Positions 7,108 through 14,324 of a DNA stretch of 17,951 nucleotides are shown one piece after another. The translations under genes and the position numbers were made by a program. The notes below the pieces were generated by a model. It saw only the letters and a list, made by a program, of their open reading frames with translations, was not told where the DNA came from and did not search any database. The DNA comes from HGM13006 sp963649625 (lineage in GTDB: Bacteria > Bacillota > Clostridia > Oscillospirales > Oscillospiraceae), in NCBI GenBank assembly GCA_963649625.1, contig CAVJIP010000124.1, forward strand, positions 1-17,951. The letters run 5' to 3'. Every line of letters starts with the position of its first letter. Within the stretch, counting starts at the first letter, position 1.

Positions 7108-8031
7108 GTGGTTAAAAAGATAGTCAATCGCATCCTGGTCTCCATCCCGGTGCTTATTGGTGTTATTCTGCTGATTTTTTTGATGCTGAATGTGGTGCCG
7201 GGAAACCCAATTGCCATTATGCTGGAGGAGCACGCAAAGCCGGATGTGATCGAGCGGATGACGGAATATTACGGGCTCAACGACCCGGTTATGGTGCGGT
7301 TTGGCCGGTACATACTCAACGTGCTCCAGGGGGACTTTGGAGTTTCCTATAAGCTCAACCGCCCGGTGGGCACGCTGATTGCCCAGGCGTTTCCCTATAC
7401 CCTGAAGCTGTCTGTGGCGGCAGCCGTTGTGGCCTGGATTATCGGCATTCCCGCAGGGATTGTTTCCGCCATTAAGAAAAACTCCCTGGTGGATCGGTTG
7501 TTTATGGGGGTGAGCCTGCTGGGTGTCTCCATGCCGGTATTTTGGGCGGCACTGCTGTTTCAATATTTGTTCGCCTACAAGCTGGGCTGGTTTCCGGTGT
7601 CTGGGGTGGACGGCTGGAAGAGCTATGTGCTCCCGGCAATTGTGCTGGGCTGGAGCTCTGCGGGCACCATCGCCCGCCTGACCCGGTCGAACCTTCTGGA
7701 AACCCTGGAGGAGGACTACATCCGTACCGCCTGGGCCAAAGGCCTGAAGCAGTCAGGGGTCATTGTGCGCCATGCCTTCAAAAACGCCTTGCTCCCGGTG
7801 ATTACCATGATGGCCATTCAGGTGGCGTCCCTCCTGTCCGGGGCTGTGATTACCGAGACGGTGTTTGCCATTCCCGGCGTTGGACGGTTGGCGGTCAGCG
7901 CCATTTCCAGCCGGGATATGCCCCTGCTCCAGGGAACCGTTATTTTTACCACTGCGCTGATCATTCTGGGCAATCTTATTGCGGACGTGCTGTATTCCGT
8001 GATCGATCCGAGAATCCGCAGCGATCACTAA
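7108..8031 (+). CDS. oppB: Oligopeptide/dipeptide ABC transporter permease, OppB/DppB type
   Basis: One of two membrane subunits forming the peptide channel. The 307-residue protein has about six helices, the first at residues 9-31 being the typical IPVLIGVILLIFLMLNVVPG start of OppB/DppB. The cytoplasmic coupling (EAA) loop is clear at residues 204-230: DYIRTAWAKGLKQ followed by FKNALLPV, which docks onto the ATPases. The N-terminal periplasm-type loop contains GDFGVSYKLNRPVG. The start is GTG 7108, with a weak AAGG about 11 nt upstream; an ATG at 7098 is in another frame and soon stops. It lies 163 nt after oppA, beyond the hairpin, and 16 nt before oppC. Opp, Dpp and nickel permeases are hard to tell apart, so the symbol reflects position and type. 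Confidence 0.88.
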   Translation: MVKKIVNRILVSIPVLIGVILLIFLMLNVVPGNPIAIMLEEHAKPDVIERMTEYYGLNDPVMVRFGRYILNVLQGDFGVSYKLNRPVGTLIAQAFPYTLKLSVAAAVVAWIIGIPAGIVSAIKKNSLVDRLFMGVSLLGVSMPVFWAALLFQYLFAYKLGWFPVSGVDGWKSYVLPAIVLGWSSAGTIARLTRSNLLETLEEDYIRTAWAKGLKQSGVIVRHAFKNALLPVITMMAIQVASLLSGAVITETVFAIPGVGRLAVSAISSRDMPLLQGTVIFTTALIILGNLIADVLYSVIDPRIRSDH

Positions 8032-8047
8032 GGAAGGAGGAACGTCT

Positions 8048-8983
8048 GTGCGTAAGAAAGCAAATACCCTCCGGCAGCCGGAGATGCTGAATGAGGAGGC
8101 TCAGAAGCAGGCGGAGCTTGCGGCGGAGCTGGGAGAAACCGACACCGGCTGGGACAAGTTCAAGACCATGTGCCGGGAGAATAAGCTGGCGGCCTTCTCC
8201 GCCCTGGTCATTCTCCTTATCACCCTGGCGGCGATTTTTGCGCCCCTGGTGGCCCCCTATGATCCCACTGCCCAGGATCTGACCAACCGGCTCCAGGGCA
8301 TGAGCATGGAGCATATCTTCGGCACCGATCAGCTGGGCCGGGATGTGTTCAGTCGGATGGTTTACGGCGCAAGAATATCTCTGTGTATCGGTCTGTTTCC
8401 CACCCTGATCTCCATGCTGCTGGGGACACTGCTGGGCCTGATGTCCGGGTATCTGGGCAAGACCATCGACTTTATCATTATGCGCCTGGCGGACATCACC
8501 ATGGCCTTTCCGTCTCTGCTGCTGGCCATGGTGGTTATGTATACCTTGGGCAAAGGCATTGTGAATATCTTTCTGGCTCTGACCGTTGTGTCCTGGGCTG
8601 GTACGGCCCGTGTGGTTCGCTCCCAGACCCTGTCTCTCCGGGAGAAGGAGTATGTGGAGGCGGCCCGAAGCATCGGTGTGGGCAGCTTTACCACCATGTT
8701 CCGGCATATCCTGCCCAACTGTCTGCCCTCTCTTATTGTGCTTTTTACCCTGAATATTCCCGGCTCTATTCTTTCGGAGTCCAGCCTGAGCTTCCTGGGC
8801 ATCGGGGCCCAGTCCCCGGCCACCAGCTGGGGCCTGATGGTGTCGGAGAGCAAGGATTATCTTTTTACCAATCCTGTCATTGCCATTGCTCCCGGTGTGG
8901 CGATCCTGGTGCTGGCTCTGGCCTTTAATTTCCTGGGTGACGGTGTCCGCGATGTGCTGGATCCCTACACCAAGCAGCAGTAA
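8048..8983 (+). CDS. oppC: Oligopeptide/dipeptide ABC transporter permease, OppC/DppC type
   Basis: The second membrane subunit of the importer, 311 residues. It has the extended cytoplasmic N-terminus of about 45 residues that marks OppC-type subunits, helix 1 at about 47-69 ending in APYDP, and then HIFGTDQLGRDVFSRMVYGAR, the conserved segment leading into the permease core. The EAA coupling loop is at about 203-224 (YVEAARSIGVG then FRHILPN). The C-terminal LSESSLSFLGIGAQSP and the ending NFLGDGVRDVLDP are strong family marks. GTG 8048 is preceded by AAGGAGG at 8034-8040 with 7 nt spacing. It begins 16 nt after oppB and ends 11 nt before oppD. Confidence 0.9.
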   Translation: MRKKANTLRQPEMLNEEAQKQAELAAELGETDTGWDKFKTMCRENKLAAFSALVILLITLAAIFAPLVAPYDPTAQDLTNRLQGMSMEHIFGTDQLGRDVFSRMVYGARISLCIGLFPTLISMLLGTLLGLMSGYLGKTIDFIIMRLADITMAFPSLLLAMVVMYTLGKGIVNIFLALTVVSWAGTARVVRSQTLSLREKEYVEAARSIGVGSFTTMFRHILPNCLPSLIVLFTLNIPGSILSESSLSFLGIGAQSPATSWGLMVSESKDYLFTNPVIAIAPGVAILVLALAFNFLGDGVRDVLDPYTKQQ

Positions 8984-8994
8984 GGGGGAGCACC

Positions 8995-9978
8995 ATGGAC
9001 TATACATTAAAAATCGAGCATTTGAAAACCCAGTTTGAGACGAGGAAGGGAATCGTTCCCGCAGTGGATGACGTATCCATTGAGATTCCCAAGGGGAAAA
9101 TTGTGGGCTTGGTGGGAGAGAGCGGCTGCGGCAAAAGCATGACGGCCATGAGCATTATGCAGCTGGTGCGGAAGCCCGGCAGAATCGTAGAGGGCAAAAT
9201 CCTGCTGAACGGGAAAAATCTGCTGGAGGCCACTCCGGCGGAGATGCGGGACGTTCGGGGCAACGAAATCTCCATGATTTTTCAGGAGCCCATGACCGCC
9301 TTGAACCCGGTTTATACGGTAGGCAGGCAGGCCCGTGAGGCCATTCTTCTGCACCAGAAGATGAGCCGGGAGGAGGCCAAGGCCCGGGTCATTGAAATCT
9401 TCCGGCAAATCGGCATCCCCGAACCGGAGAAGCGGTACAACTCCTTTCCCCATCAGCTTTCCGGGGGCCTAAGGCAGCGGGTGATGATCGGTATGGCCAT
9501 GGTGTGTCAGCCCCAGCTGCTGATTGCCGATGAGCCGACCACGGCTCTGGACGTGACCATTGAGGCCCAGATCCTGCGGCTGATGAAAGGGCTCCGGGAC
9601 GAAAAGGGAACGTCAATTTTGATGATTACCCATAACATGGGCGTGGTGGCCCAAATGTGTGACTATGTGTATGTGATGTATGCGGGCAAGGTCATGGAGC
9701 AGGCGGAGACCTTTGAGCTGTTCCGCAACACCCAGCATCCCTACACCCAGGGGCTTCTGAAATCCATTCCCAGAATGGACAGCCAGGTAGAGCGGCTCTA
9801 CAGCATCCGGGGCGTGGTGCCCAACCTGCTGCGGCTTCCTGCGGGGTGCAGCTTCTGTACCCGCTGTGACAAGGCGGATGAGCGGTGCAGGCAGGAACGG
9901 CCAGGCTTCTATCAGGTGTCGCCGGGGCATTTTGTCCGCTGCCATGGGGCTGAGAAGGGAGGAGCGGAGCATGACTGA
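8995..9978 (+). CDS. oppD: Oligopeptide/dipeptide ABC transporter ATPase, OppD/DppD type
   Basis: One of the paired cytosolic ATPases that power peptide import. Motifs appear in order: Walker A GESGCGKS (41-48), Q-loop Gln97 in IFQEPM, signature LSGGLRQR (155-162), Walker B LLIADEP with catalytic Glu180, D-loop ALDV, and switch His213. The C-terminal extension typical of this subfamily carries Cys285, Cys288, Cys291 and Cys298 (GCSFCTRCDKADERC), with Cys316 further on. A related DppD structure holds an iron-sulphur cluster there, so a cluster is plausible. The signature has Leu where Met or Gln is commoner (SGGLRQR). At 327 residues it is full length. ATG 8995 has GGGGAG upstream. Its last 8 bases overlap oppF. 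Confidence 0.92.
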   Translation: MDYTLKIEHLKTQFETRKGIVPAVDDVSIEIPKGKIVGLVGESGCGKSMTAMSIMQLVRKPGRIVEGKILLNGKNLLEATPAEMRDVRGNEISMIFQEPMTALNPVYTVGRQAREAILLHQKMSREEAKARVIEIFRQIGIPEPEKRYNSFPHQLSGGLRQRVMIGMAMVCQPQLLIADEPTTALDVTIEAQILRLMKGLRDEKGTSILMITHNMGVVAQMCDYVYVMYAGKVMEQAETFELFRNTQHPYTQGLLKSIPRMDSQVERLYSIRGVVPNLLRLPAGCSFCTRCDKADERCRQERPGFYQVSPGHFVRCHGAEKGGAEHD

Positions 9979-10957
9979 GAAGAAGGTGCTGCTGGAGGCC
10001 AGACATCTGGTCAAGGAGTTCCCGGTGTCCGGAGGCTCTCGGAAGGCCGTGGTTCATGCAGTCTCCGATGTGAGCTTTGATATTTATGAGGGGGAGACGC
10101 TGGCCCTGGTAGGGGAGAGCGGCTGCGGGAAAAGCACCCTGGGGCGTCTGCTGCTGCGGCTCATTGACCTGACCTCCGGTGAGGTGATCTTTGACGGAAC
10201 GAATCTGTCCCAGCTCAAGGGAAAGGAGCTGCGGGAGCTTCGCAGACAGATGCAAATTATTTTCCAGGATCCCTACGCCTCCCTGAACCCCAGAATGAAC
10301 GTGGAGAAGATCATTGCAGAGCCGCTGATTACCCACAAGGTCTGCGCCGGCTCTGCGGAGACCCGGCAGCGGGTGCTGGAGCTGATGGAGGAGGTGGGCA
10401 TTCCCAAGGAGTTCCTTCACCGCTACCCCCATCAGTTCTCCGGGGGACAGCGCCAGCGGATTGGCATCGCCCGGGCCCTGGCCCTGAATCCCCGGCTCAT
10501 TGTCTGTGACGAGCCGGTGTCCGCCCTGGACGTGTCCATCCAGTCCCAAGTGCTCAACCTTCTGGAGGATCTTCAGGAGCAGTACTACCTGACCTATCTC
10601 TTTATTTCCCACGACCTGAGCGTAGTCCGGCATCTTTCTGACCGGGTCTGCGTCATGTTTCTGGGTTGCGTGTGTGAGCTGGGAGATACGGCGGAAATCT
10701 ATGAGCAGCCCATGCATCCCTACACCAAGTTCCTTCTGGATTCCGTGCCCAAGCCGGATCCTGAGCTTCGGGATGACAGCAGGGAGCTGCTGGCCGGTGA
10801 GATACCAAGCCCGGTGAATCCTCCCTCCGGCTGCCGGTTCCGTACTCGCTGCCCCTATGCGGATGAACGCTGCGCCCGGGAGGCACCGGAGCTGAAGGAG
10901 TATGGTGTCAGGCAGGTGGCCTGTCACCATCCTTTGGAGGCCGCAAAATCCAAATAA
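9971..10957 (+). CDS. oppF: Oligopeptide/dipeptide ABC transporter ATPase, OppF/DppF type
   Basis: The partner ATPase of OppD, 328 residues. It shows Walker A GESGCGKS (48-55), Q-loop Gln99 in IIFQDPYASLNPRM (the OppF/DppF form), signature FSGGQRQR (156-163), Walker B LIVCDEP with Glu181, and switch His214. The C-terminal oligopeptide extension has Cys288, Cys294, Cys301 and Cys318 (SGCRFRTRCPYADERC), the same type of cysteine cluster as in OppD. The start is ATG 9971, 8 nt inside oppD, with GGGAGG 8 nt upstream; an open frame upstream lacks a usable start signal. Overlap with oppD suggests coupled translation and equal amounts of the two ATPases. It ends the operon, 4 nt before a terminator hairpin. 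Confidence 0.92.
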   Translation: MTEKKVLLEARHLVKEFPVSGGSRKAVVHAVSDVSFDIYEGETLALVGESGCGKSTLGRLLLRLIDLTSGEVIFDGTNLSQLKGKELRELRRQMQIIFQDPYASLNPRMNVEKIIAEPLITHKVCAGSAETRQRVLELMEEVGIPKEFLHRYPHQFSGGQRQRIGIARALALNPRLIVCDEPVSALDVSIQSQVLNLLEDLQEQYYLTYLFISHDLSVVRHLSDRVCVMFLGCVCELGDTAEIYEQPMHPYTKFLLDSVPKPDPELRDDSRELLAGEIPSPVNPPSGCRFRTRCPYADERCAREAPELKEYGVRQVACHHPLEAAKSK

Positions 10958-10961
10958 AGCA

Positions 10962-10998
10962 GCAGCCGCAGAATCACTCCGGTTCTGCGGTTGCTTTT
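10962..10998 (+). terminator. Terminator-like hairpin after oppF
   Basis: A 12-bp stem with one G-T wobble (10962-10973 with 10983-10994), 9-nt loop, then TTTT at 10995-10998. The T-run is short. It ends only 14 nt before the acetyltransferase start at 11013, leaving no space for a promoter after it, so that gene must rely on readthrough or on a promoter within oppF. Confidence 0.75.
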
Positions 10999-11012
10999 GC
11001 GAGGTGAGATTT

Positions 11013-11525
11013 ATGGAACAAGTAACCCTTCGGCTGGCATGCCGGGAGGATGTCCCAAAAATCATGGAGATTATGGACAGGGCCCACAGGACCATGGCAG
11101 ACCCGGATGCCTATATCACCGATTCTCAGGACTATGTGGAGCAGCACATTTCCCAGCAGGGGTTTATTCTTCTGAGCCAGGTGGACAAGACCATTATAGG
11201 GTTTTTCCTGGTGTGTGTTCCCGGCCTGGGAGAAAACAACCTGGGCCGCTATCTGAACTTTACCCGGCGGCAGCTGCTGGAGACGGCCTTGATGGATTCC
11301 GCTGCGGTACAGCCGGAATATCAGGGCATGGGGCTGATGGGGCGGATGTTTCGGGAGGCAGTGCGCCGGACGGAGAACAGCTATTCCTACCTGCTGGGGA
11401 CGGTGGCCCCGGATAATACGCCCAGCCTGCGGAGCTTTGAGCGGTGCGGCTTTTGCCGGATGAAGCAGGTGGTGAAGCCCCAGGGACAGAAGCGACTGCT
11501 GATGGGGCGGTGTCGGGAGGGCTAA
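11013..11525 (+). CDS. GNAT family N-acetyltransferase
   Basis: A 170-residue protein with the acetyl-CoA-dependent GNAT fold. Motif A is at about residues 95-116: MDSAAVQPEYQGMGLMGRMF, where QGMGLMG matches the pyrophosphate-binding Q-x-x-G-x-G/A loop. The later VAPDNTPSLRSFERCGF (131-147) is the usual NxxSxxxxxxxGF segment of the second half. The substrate is not evident; amino groups of small molecules, antibiotics or protein N-termini are all possible. The start ATG 11013 has GAGGTGA 5 nt upstream. It sits immediately after the oppF terminator and shares four bases at its stop with the convergent peptidase C26 gene (TAA here, TAG there). Confidence 0.85.
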   Translation: MEQVTLRLACREDVPKIMEIMDRAHRTMADPDAYITDSQDYVEQHISQQGFILLSQVDKTIIGFFLVCVPGLGENNLGRYLNFTRRQLLETALMDSAAVQPEYQGMGLMGRMFREAVRRTENSYSYLLGTVAPDNTPSLRSFERCGFCRMKQVVKPQGQKRLLMGRCREG

Positions 11526-12193
11526 AGGGTTTCTTTTCCCGCAATATATTGAAGGAACCAGGAAAATACCGGCAGACCGTCTACGGTGTCCTCTCGGCGG
11601 TGCTTGAGGCACATCCGTTCCGGGTGCCACTGGAGGCCCACCAGAGGCAGGGACTGATGCACCATGGCCTCCAGCACATTGTCCTCGGCCCACTGGATGG
11701 GGCGAAAGCCCGGGGCCGGGGTAATGACAGCCTGATGATGGGCACTGTTGACACGAAACTCCTGGGCACCATAGAGCCGTGCCAGGAAGCAGTCCGGCAG
11801 ACAGCGGCTCCCATGGGAGCGGTCCTTTTGCTCCTCCTGCATCCAGCCGTGGACAGGCTCCTCCGGGATGTCCTGACAGAGCTTGCCGCCCAGGTACACG
11901 TTGAGCAGCTGATGGCCCTTGCAAACCCCCAGCACCGGCTTTCCTGCCTTTACAAAGATGTCTAGAATTTCCAGCTGCCGAACATCCCGGTCATGTTCAA
12001 TTTTTCGGCTGCCCCGGTTTTCCTCTCCGAACAGGGCCGGGTCAATGTCTGCGCCGCCGGGGAGAATCAGCCCATCGTAGCCGGAGAAATCCCTCTCCTC
12101 AAGCACAGGGCGGCCCTCCGCCCCCAAGGCGTGAAGTGCGTCCATAAAGTTCGCAGCACCCTCCGGGATTCCGGCAATGGCGATTGTCTGCAT
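11522..12193 (-). CDS. Gamma-glutamyl-gamma-aminobutyrate hydrolase family protein (peptidase C26, PuuD-like)
   Basis: A 223-residue stand-alone class I glutamine amidotransferase-fold hydrolase. The nucleophile elbow is VLGVCKGHQLLN with Cys91. The partners are His190 and Glu192 in VGLQWHPE. The oxyanion segment LPGGADIDPALFGEE (44-58) and VNSAHHQAV (148-156) are typical of peptidase C26. PuuD-type enzymes cut gamma-glutamyl amides such as gamma-glutamyl-GABA; others act on gamma-glutamyl peptides or folate tails, so the exact substrate is open. ATG 12193 (minus strand) has AAAGGA about 10 nt upstream. Its promoter is back to back with that of the M19 dipeptidase gene, suggesting joint control. 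Its stop overlaps the convergent acetyltransferase stop by 4 nt, with no terminator between. Confidence 0.88.
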   Translation of the reverse strand: MQTIAIAGIPEGAANFMDALHALGAEGRPVLEERDFSGYDGLILPGGADIDPALFGEENRGSRKIEHDRDVRQLEILDIFVKAGKPVLGVCKGHQLLNVYLGGKLCQDIPEEPVHGWMQEEQKDRSHGSRCLPDCFLARLYGAQEFRVNSAHHQAVITPAPGFRPIQWAEDNVLEAMVHQSLPLVGLQWHPERMCLKHRREDTVDGLPVFSWFLQYIAGKETL

Positions 12194-12240
12194 GATGATC
12201 CATCCTTTGTTGCCTTAAAGCAGATTCCTTGGTGGGCATT

Positions 12241-12269
12241 ATTATAGCCTGAAAGTCATAGGGTTGCAA
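12241..12269 (-). promoter_or_regulatory. Sigma-A promoter of the peptidase C26 gene
   Basis: On the minus strand TTGCAA (plus 12264-12269) and perfect TATAAT (12241-12246) are exactly 17 bp apart. The start would be near 12234, giving a leader of about 40 nt. Its -35 is 3 bp from the -35 of the rightward promoter. Confidence 0.75.
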
Positions 12270-12272
12270 GCC

Positions 12273-12301
12273 TTGATTTTTTGCGGATTATTTAGTACAC
12301 T
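12273..12301 (+). promoter_or_regulatory. Sigma-A promoter of the M19 dipeptidase/serine hydrolase operon
   Basis: TTGATT (12273-12278) and TACACT (12296-12301) are 17 bp apart. Transcription would start near 12308, 27 nt before the ATG. The two divergent -35 boxes lie at 12264-12269 and 12273-12278, so RNA polymerase or one regulator bound here would affect both. Confidence 0.65.
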
Positions 12302-12334
12302 GGGGGCAGCGTTTTACGAAAGAAGGAATCCTCT

Positions 12335-13306
12335 ATGTACCATGCAGTTGATATGCACTGCGATACCGTCTCCTGCCTGTGGCGGGCAGAACGGGAGGGA
12401 AAGCCCATAGAGCTGCGGGACAGCAGCCTGTGTGTAGATCTCCAAAAAATGCGGAAGGGCGGATACCTGCTGCAAAATTTTGCCATGTTTGTATTGATGG
12501 GCCGGGAGGCAGACCCGCTGGTGAATGTGCTGGAGCTGATTGACGAATACTACCGGCAAATGGAGAAAAACCAGGATCTTATTGCCCCGGTCTACCGCTA
12601 CGAGGATATTTTGAAAAATCAGGCGGCGGGGAAACTCTCAGGCCTACTCACCATTGAGGAGGGAGGTGTGGTCAAGGGCAGTGTGCAGGTGCTGCGGAAT
12701 CTCTACCGGCTGGGGGTGCGGATGCTGACCCTGACCTGGAATTTTGAAAACGAGATCGGCTACCCCCACACCGTGGTCAAGGAAAAGGATTATGACCCTG
12801 CTTGCTCCTATGGCCTCAAGCCCCAGGGCATTGAAATCGTCCGGGAGATGAACCGGCTGGGGATGATTGTGGATGTGAGCCACCTAAGCGATGACGGCTT
12901 CTGGGACGTGGTGAAATATAGTGACAGCCCCTTTGTGGCCTCCCATTCGGATGCCCGGGCGGTCTGCGGACACACCAGAAACCTGACAGATCAGATGATT
13001 CAGGCCTTGGCGGACAAGGGCGGTGTTATGGGCATCAATTTCTGCGACAGCTTTCTGTCAGACCAGGGGCCGGGCACCGTAGAGGACATGATTCGTCACA
13101 TGAAGCACATTCGGAATGTAGGCGGCATTGGCTGCATCGGCCTTGGAACGGACTTTGACGGCATCGACAATGTGCCGGAGGTCAAGAATGCGGCGGATAT
13201 GCCCCTGCTGGCCCAGGGGATGGAAAAGGCGGGCTTTACCGAGGAGGAAATTGACGCAGTGTTCTCCGGGAATGTGCTGCGGCTGTATCGGGAGGTGCTA
13301 AAATGA
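12335..13306 (+). CDS. Membrane dipeptidase (peptidase M19, renal dipeptidase family)
   Basis: A 323-residue zinc dipeptidase of the amidohydrolase TIM-barrel fold. The di-zinc ligands expected for M19 are all visible: His8 and Asp10 in DMHCDT, bridging Glu109 in TIEEGG, His183 in VDVSHLSD, His204 in ASHSDAR, and Asp273 in GLGTDFDG. Family members cut dipeptides, often accepting a D-amino acid at the second position, and some open beta-lactams such as carbapenems. The residue after EGG is Val where His is common. Despite the family name there is no signal peptide, so the enzyme is probably cytosolic, as most bacterial ones are. ATG 12335 has GAAGGA 7 nt upstream. The stop overlaps the next start (ATGA). 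It would suit dipeptides released from peptides imported by the neighbouring Opp system. Confidence 0.92.
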   Translation: MYHAVDMHCDTVSCLWRAEREGKPIELRDSSLCVDLQKMRKGGYLLQNFAMFVLMGREADPLVNVLELIDEYYRQMEKNQDLIAPVYRYEDILKNQAAGKLSGLLTIEEGGVVKGSVQVLRNLYRLGVRMLTLTWNFENEIGYPHTVVKEKDYDPACSYGLKPQGIEIVREMNRLGMIVDVSHLSDDGFWDVVKYSDSPFVASHSDARAVCGHTRNLTDQMIQALADKGGVMGINFCDSFLSDQGPGTVEDMIRHMKHIRNVGGIGCIGLGTDFDGIDNVPEVKNAADMPLLAQGMEKAGFTEEEIDAVFSGNVLRLYREVLK

Positions 13307-14151
13307 CCGACCCAAGGCTGACTCTGGAGCAGCGCATTGAGCATGAAATTAAGAGCTATGACGGCAAGCTGGGGCTTTATATCAACGATATGCAGGGCAA
13401 TGTAATTACCCGTCTCCCAGACGAGCCCTATGAAACGGCCAGCACCATTAAGGTCTATATTCTGGCGGCCTTGTTTATGGCCATCGAGGAGAGGCGGGCC
13501 AGCCTCCGGGACAGGCTCACCTGTGAGGAACGGTTTTGGATTGACGGCAGCGGCATTCTGGGCTCCCTGGAGGTGGGAACAAGGCTGTCGGTGAAAAACG
13601 TGGCCACCCTGATGATTATTGTCAGCGACAATATCGCCACCAATATGCTCATTGACTATCTGGGGCTTGACTATATCAATGGGTGCATTGAGCAGCTGGG
13701 CTGCAAGGGAACCAGGCTCCACAACGTGCTGGATTTTGCGAAATATCATCAGCTGGGCACCACCACGCCCCGGGACTACGGCTCCCTCTTTGAGCGAATC
13801 GTCCGGGGAGAGCTGGTGTCCCCGGAGGCCTCCCGCCAGATGTGGGACATACTCAAGCAGCAGCACTACAATACCATGCTGATTAAATCTTTGCCCCAGT
13901 ACTATGTGGACCCGGACAACTACGATGACAACCAGATTGTTACCTTTGCATCCAAATCCGGCAGCATGAACGCCTGCCGCAACGATGGGGGCATCATCAC
14001 TACGCCTTATGGCAGCTATGTGATTGTGATGCTCCATAAGGATTTCTCGGATAAGCAGTATTATCCCGATCATCCGGCCACGGTTTACGGCTCCCGGGTG
14101 AGCCGGCTGATTTTTGACCAATATCTGGCTCTGGAGGGACGTTTGAAGTAG
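13303..14151 (+). CDS. Class A beta-lactamase-fold serine hydrolase without signal peptide
   Basis: A 282-residue protein with three landmark motifs of class A beta-lactamase/DD-peptidase enzymes in correct order and spacing: Ser47-Thr-Ile-Lys50 (SxxK, nucleophile and base), Ser108-Asp109-Asn110 (SDN) and Lys218-Ser-Gly220 (KTG equivalent). Two things are unusual. The N-terminus (MTDPRLTLEQRIEHEIKSYDGK) is polar and gives no signal peptide, so the protein seems cytosolic. Between TRL (137-139) and TTTPRD the region is about seven residues shorter than in TEM-type enzymes and lacks the ExxLN omega-loop motif with the deacylating Glu166, so true beta-lactamase activity is doubtful. The ATG at 13303 overlaps the dipeptidase stop (ATGA) with GGGAGG 8 nt upstream. 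A role on small peptides alongside M19 is inferred only from the operon. Confidence 0.82.
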   Translation: MTDPRLTLEQRIEHEIKSYDGKLGLYINDMQGNVITRLPDEPYETASTIKVYILAALFMAIEERRASLRDRLTCEERFWIDGSGILGSLEVGTRLSVKNVATLMIIVSDNIATNMLIDYLGLDYINGCIEQLGCKGTRLHNVLDFAKYHQLGTTTPRDYGSLFERIVRGELVSPEASRQMWDILKQQHYNTMLIKSLPQYYVDPDNYDDNQIVTFASKSGSMNACRNDGGIITTPYGSYVIVMLHKDFSDKQYYPDHPATVYGSRVSRLIFDQYLALEGRLK

Positions 14152-14255
14152 TCTGGGAGGCTCCACTTCCTCCGGGAAAGGAAGGATTTTTCCGGGATAT
14201 GGGGCAGAATGCGAATATTTTGAAATTTCCTCTTTCCTTCTGGGGCAAATTAGGG

Positions 14256-14261
14256 TAGAAT
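14256..14261 (+). promoter_or_regulatory. Possible -10 element for the pyrH operon
   Basis: TAGAAT at 14256-14261 could be a -10, but the region 17 bp upstream (TTTCCT at 14233-14238) is a poor -35, and TTGAAA at 14220-14225 is too far. A promoter is expected here because pyrH follows an unrelated operon. The rest of 14152-14273 holds a weak stem (CCGGGAAA with TTTTCCGG, about 14172-14205) without a T-run. Confidence 0.35.
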
Positions 14262-14273
14262 AGGGACGGTAAC

Positions 14274-14311
14274 TTTATGCCCCCACGCACGGCGCCGGGG
14301 CGTGACATAAA
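14274..14311 (+). promoter_or_regulatory. Leader hairpin overlapping the pyrH ribosome binding site
   Basis: TTTATG (14274-14279) pairs with CATAAA (14306-14311), and CACGC (14284-14288) with GCGTG (14300-14304), across an asymmetric internal loop. The inner loop is GC-rich and includes GGCGCC. The 3' arm covers the first bases of AAAGGAG (14309-14315), so folding could limit ribosome access. Confidence 0.45.
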
Positions 14312-14324
14312 GGAGAATGCTATC

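Noticed and set aside
7976..9007. Long minus-strand open frame opposite oppC
   Set aside because: His/Gln/Gly-rich low-complexity product with no motif; oppC on the other strand is certain.
9692..11095. Long minus-strand open frame of 467 codons opposite oppD/oppF
   Set aside because: Composition is typical of the antisense of a GC-rich gene, no domain is recognisable, and the plus strand carries clear ABC ATPase motifs.
11444..11965. Plus-strand open frame over the 3' half of the C26 gene
   Set aside because: Antisense shadow; the minus strand shows the full Cys/His/Glu hydrolase motifs.
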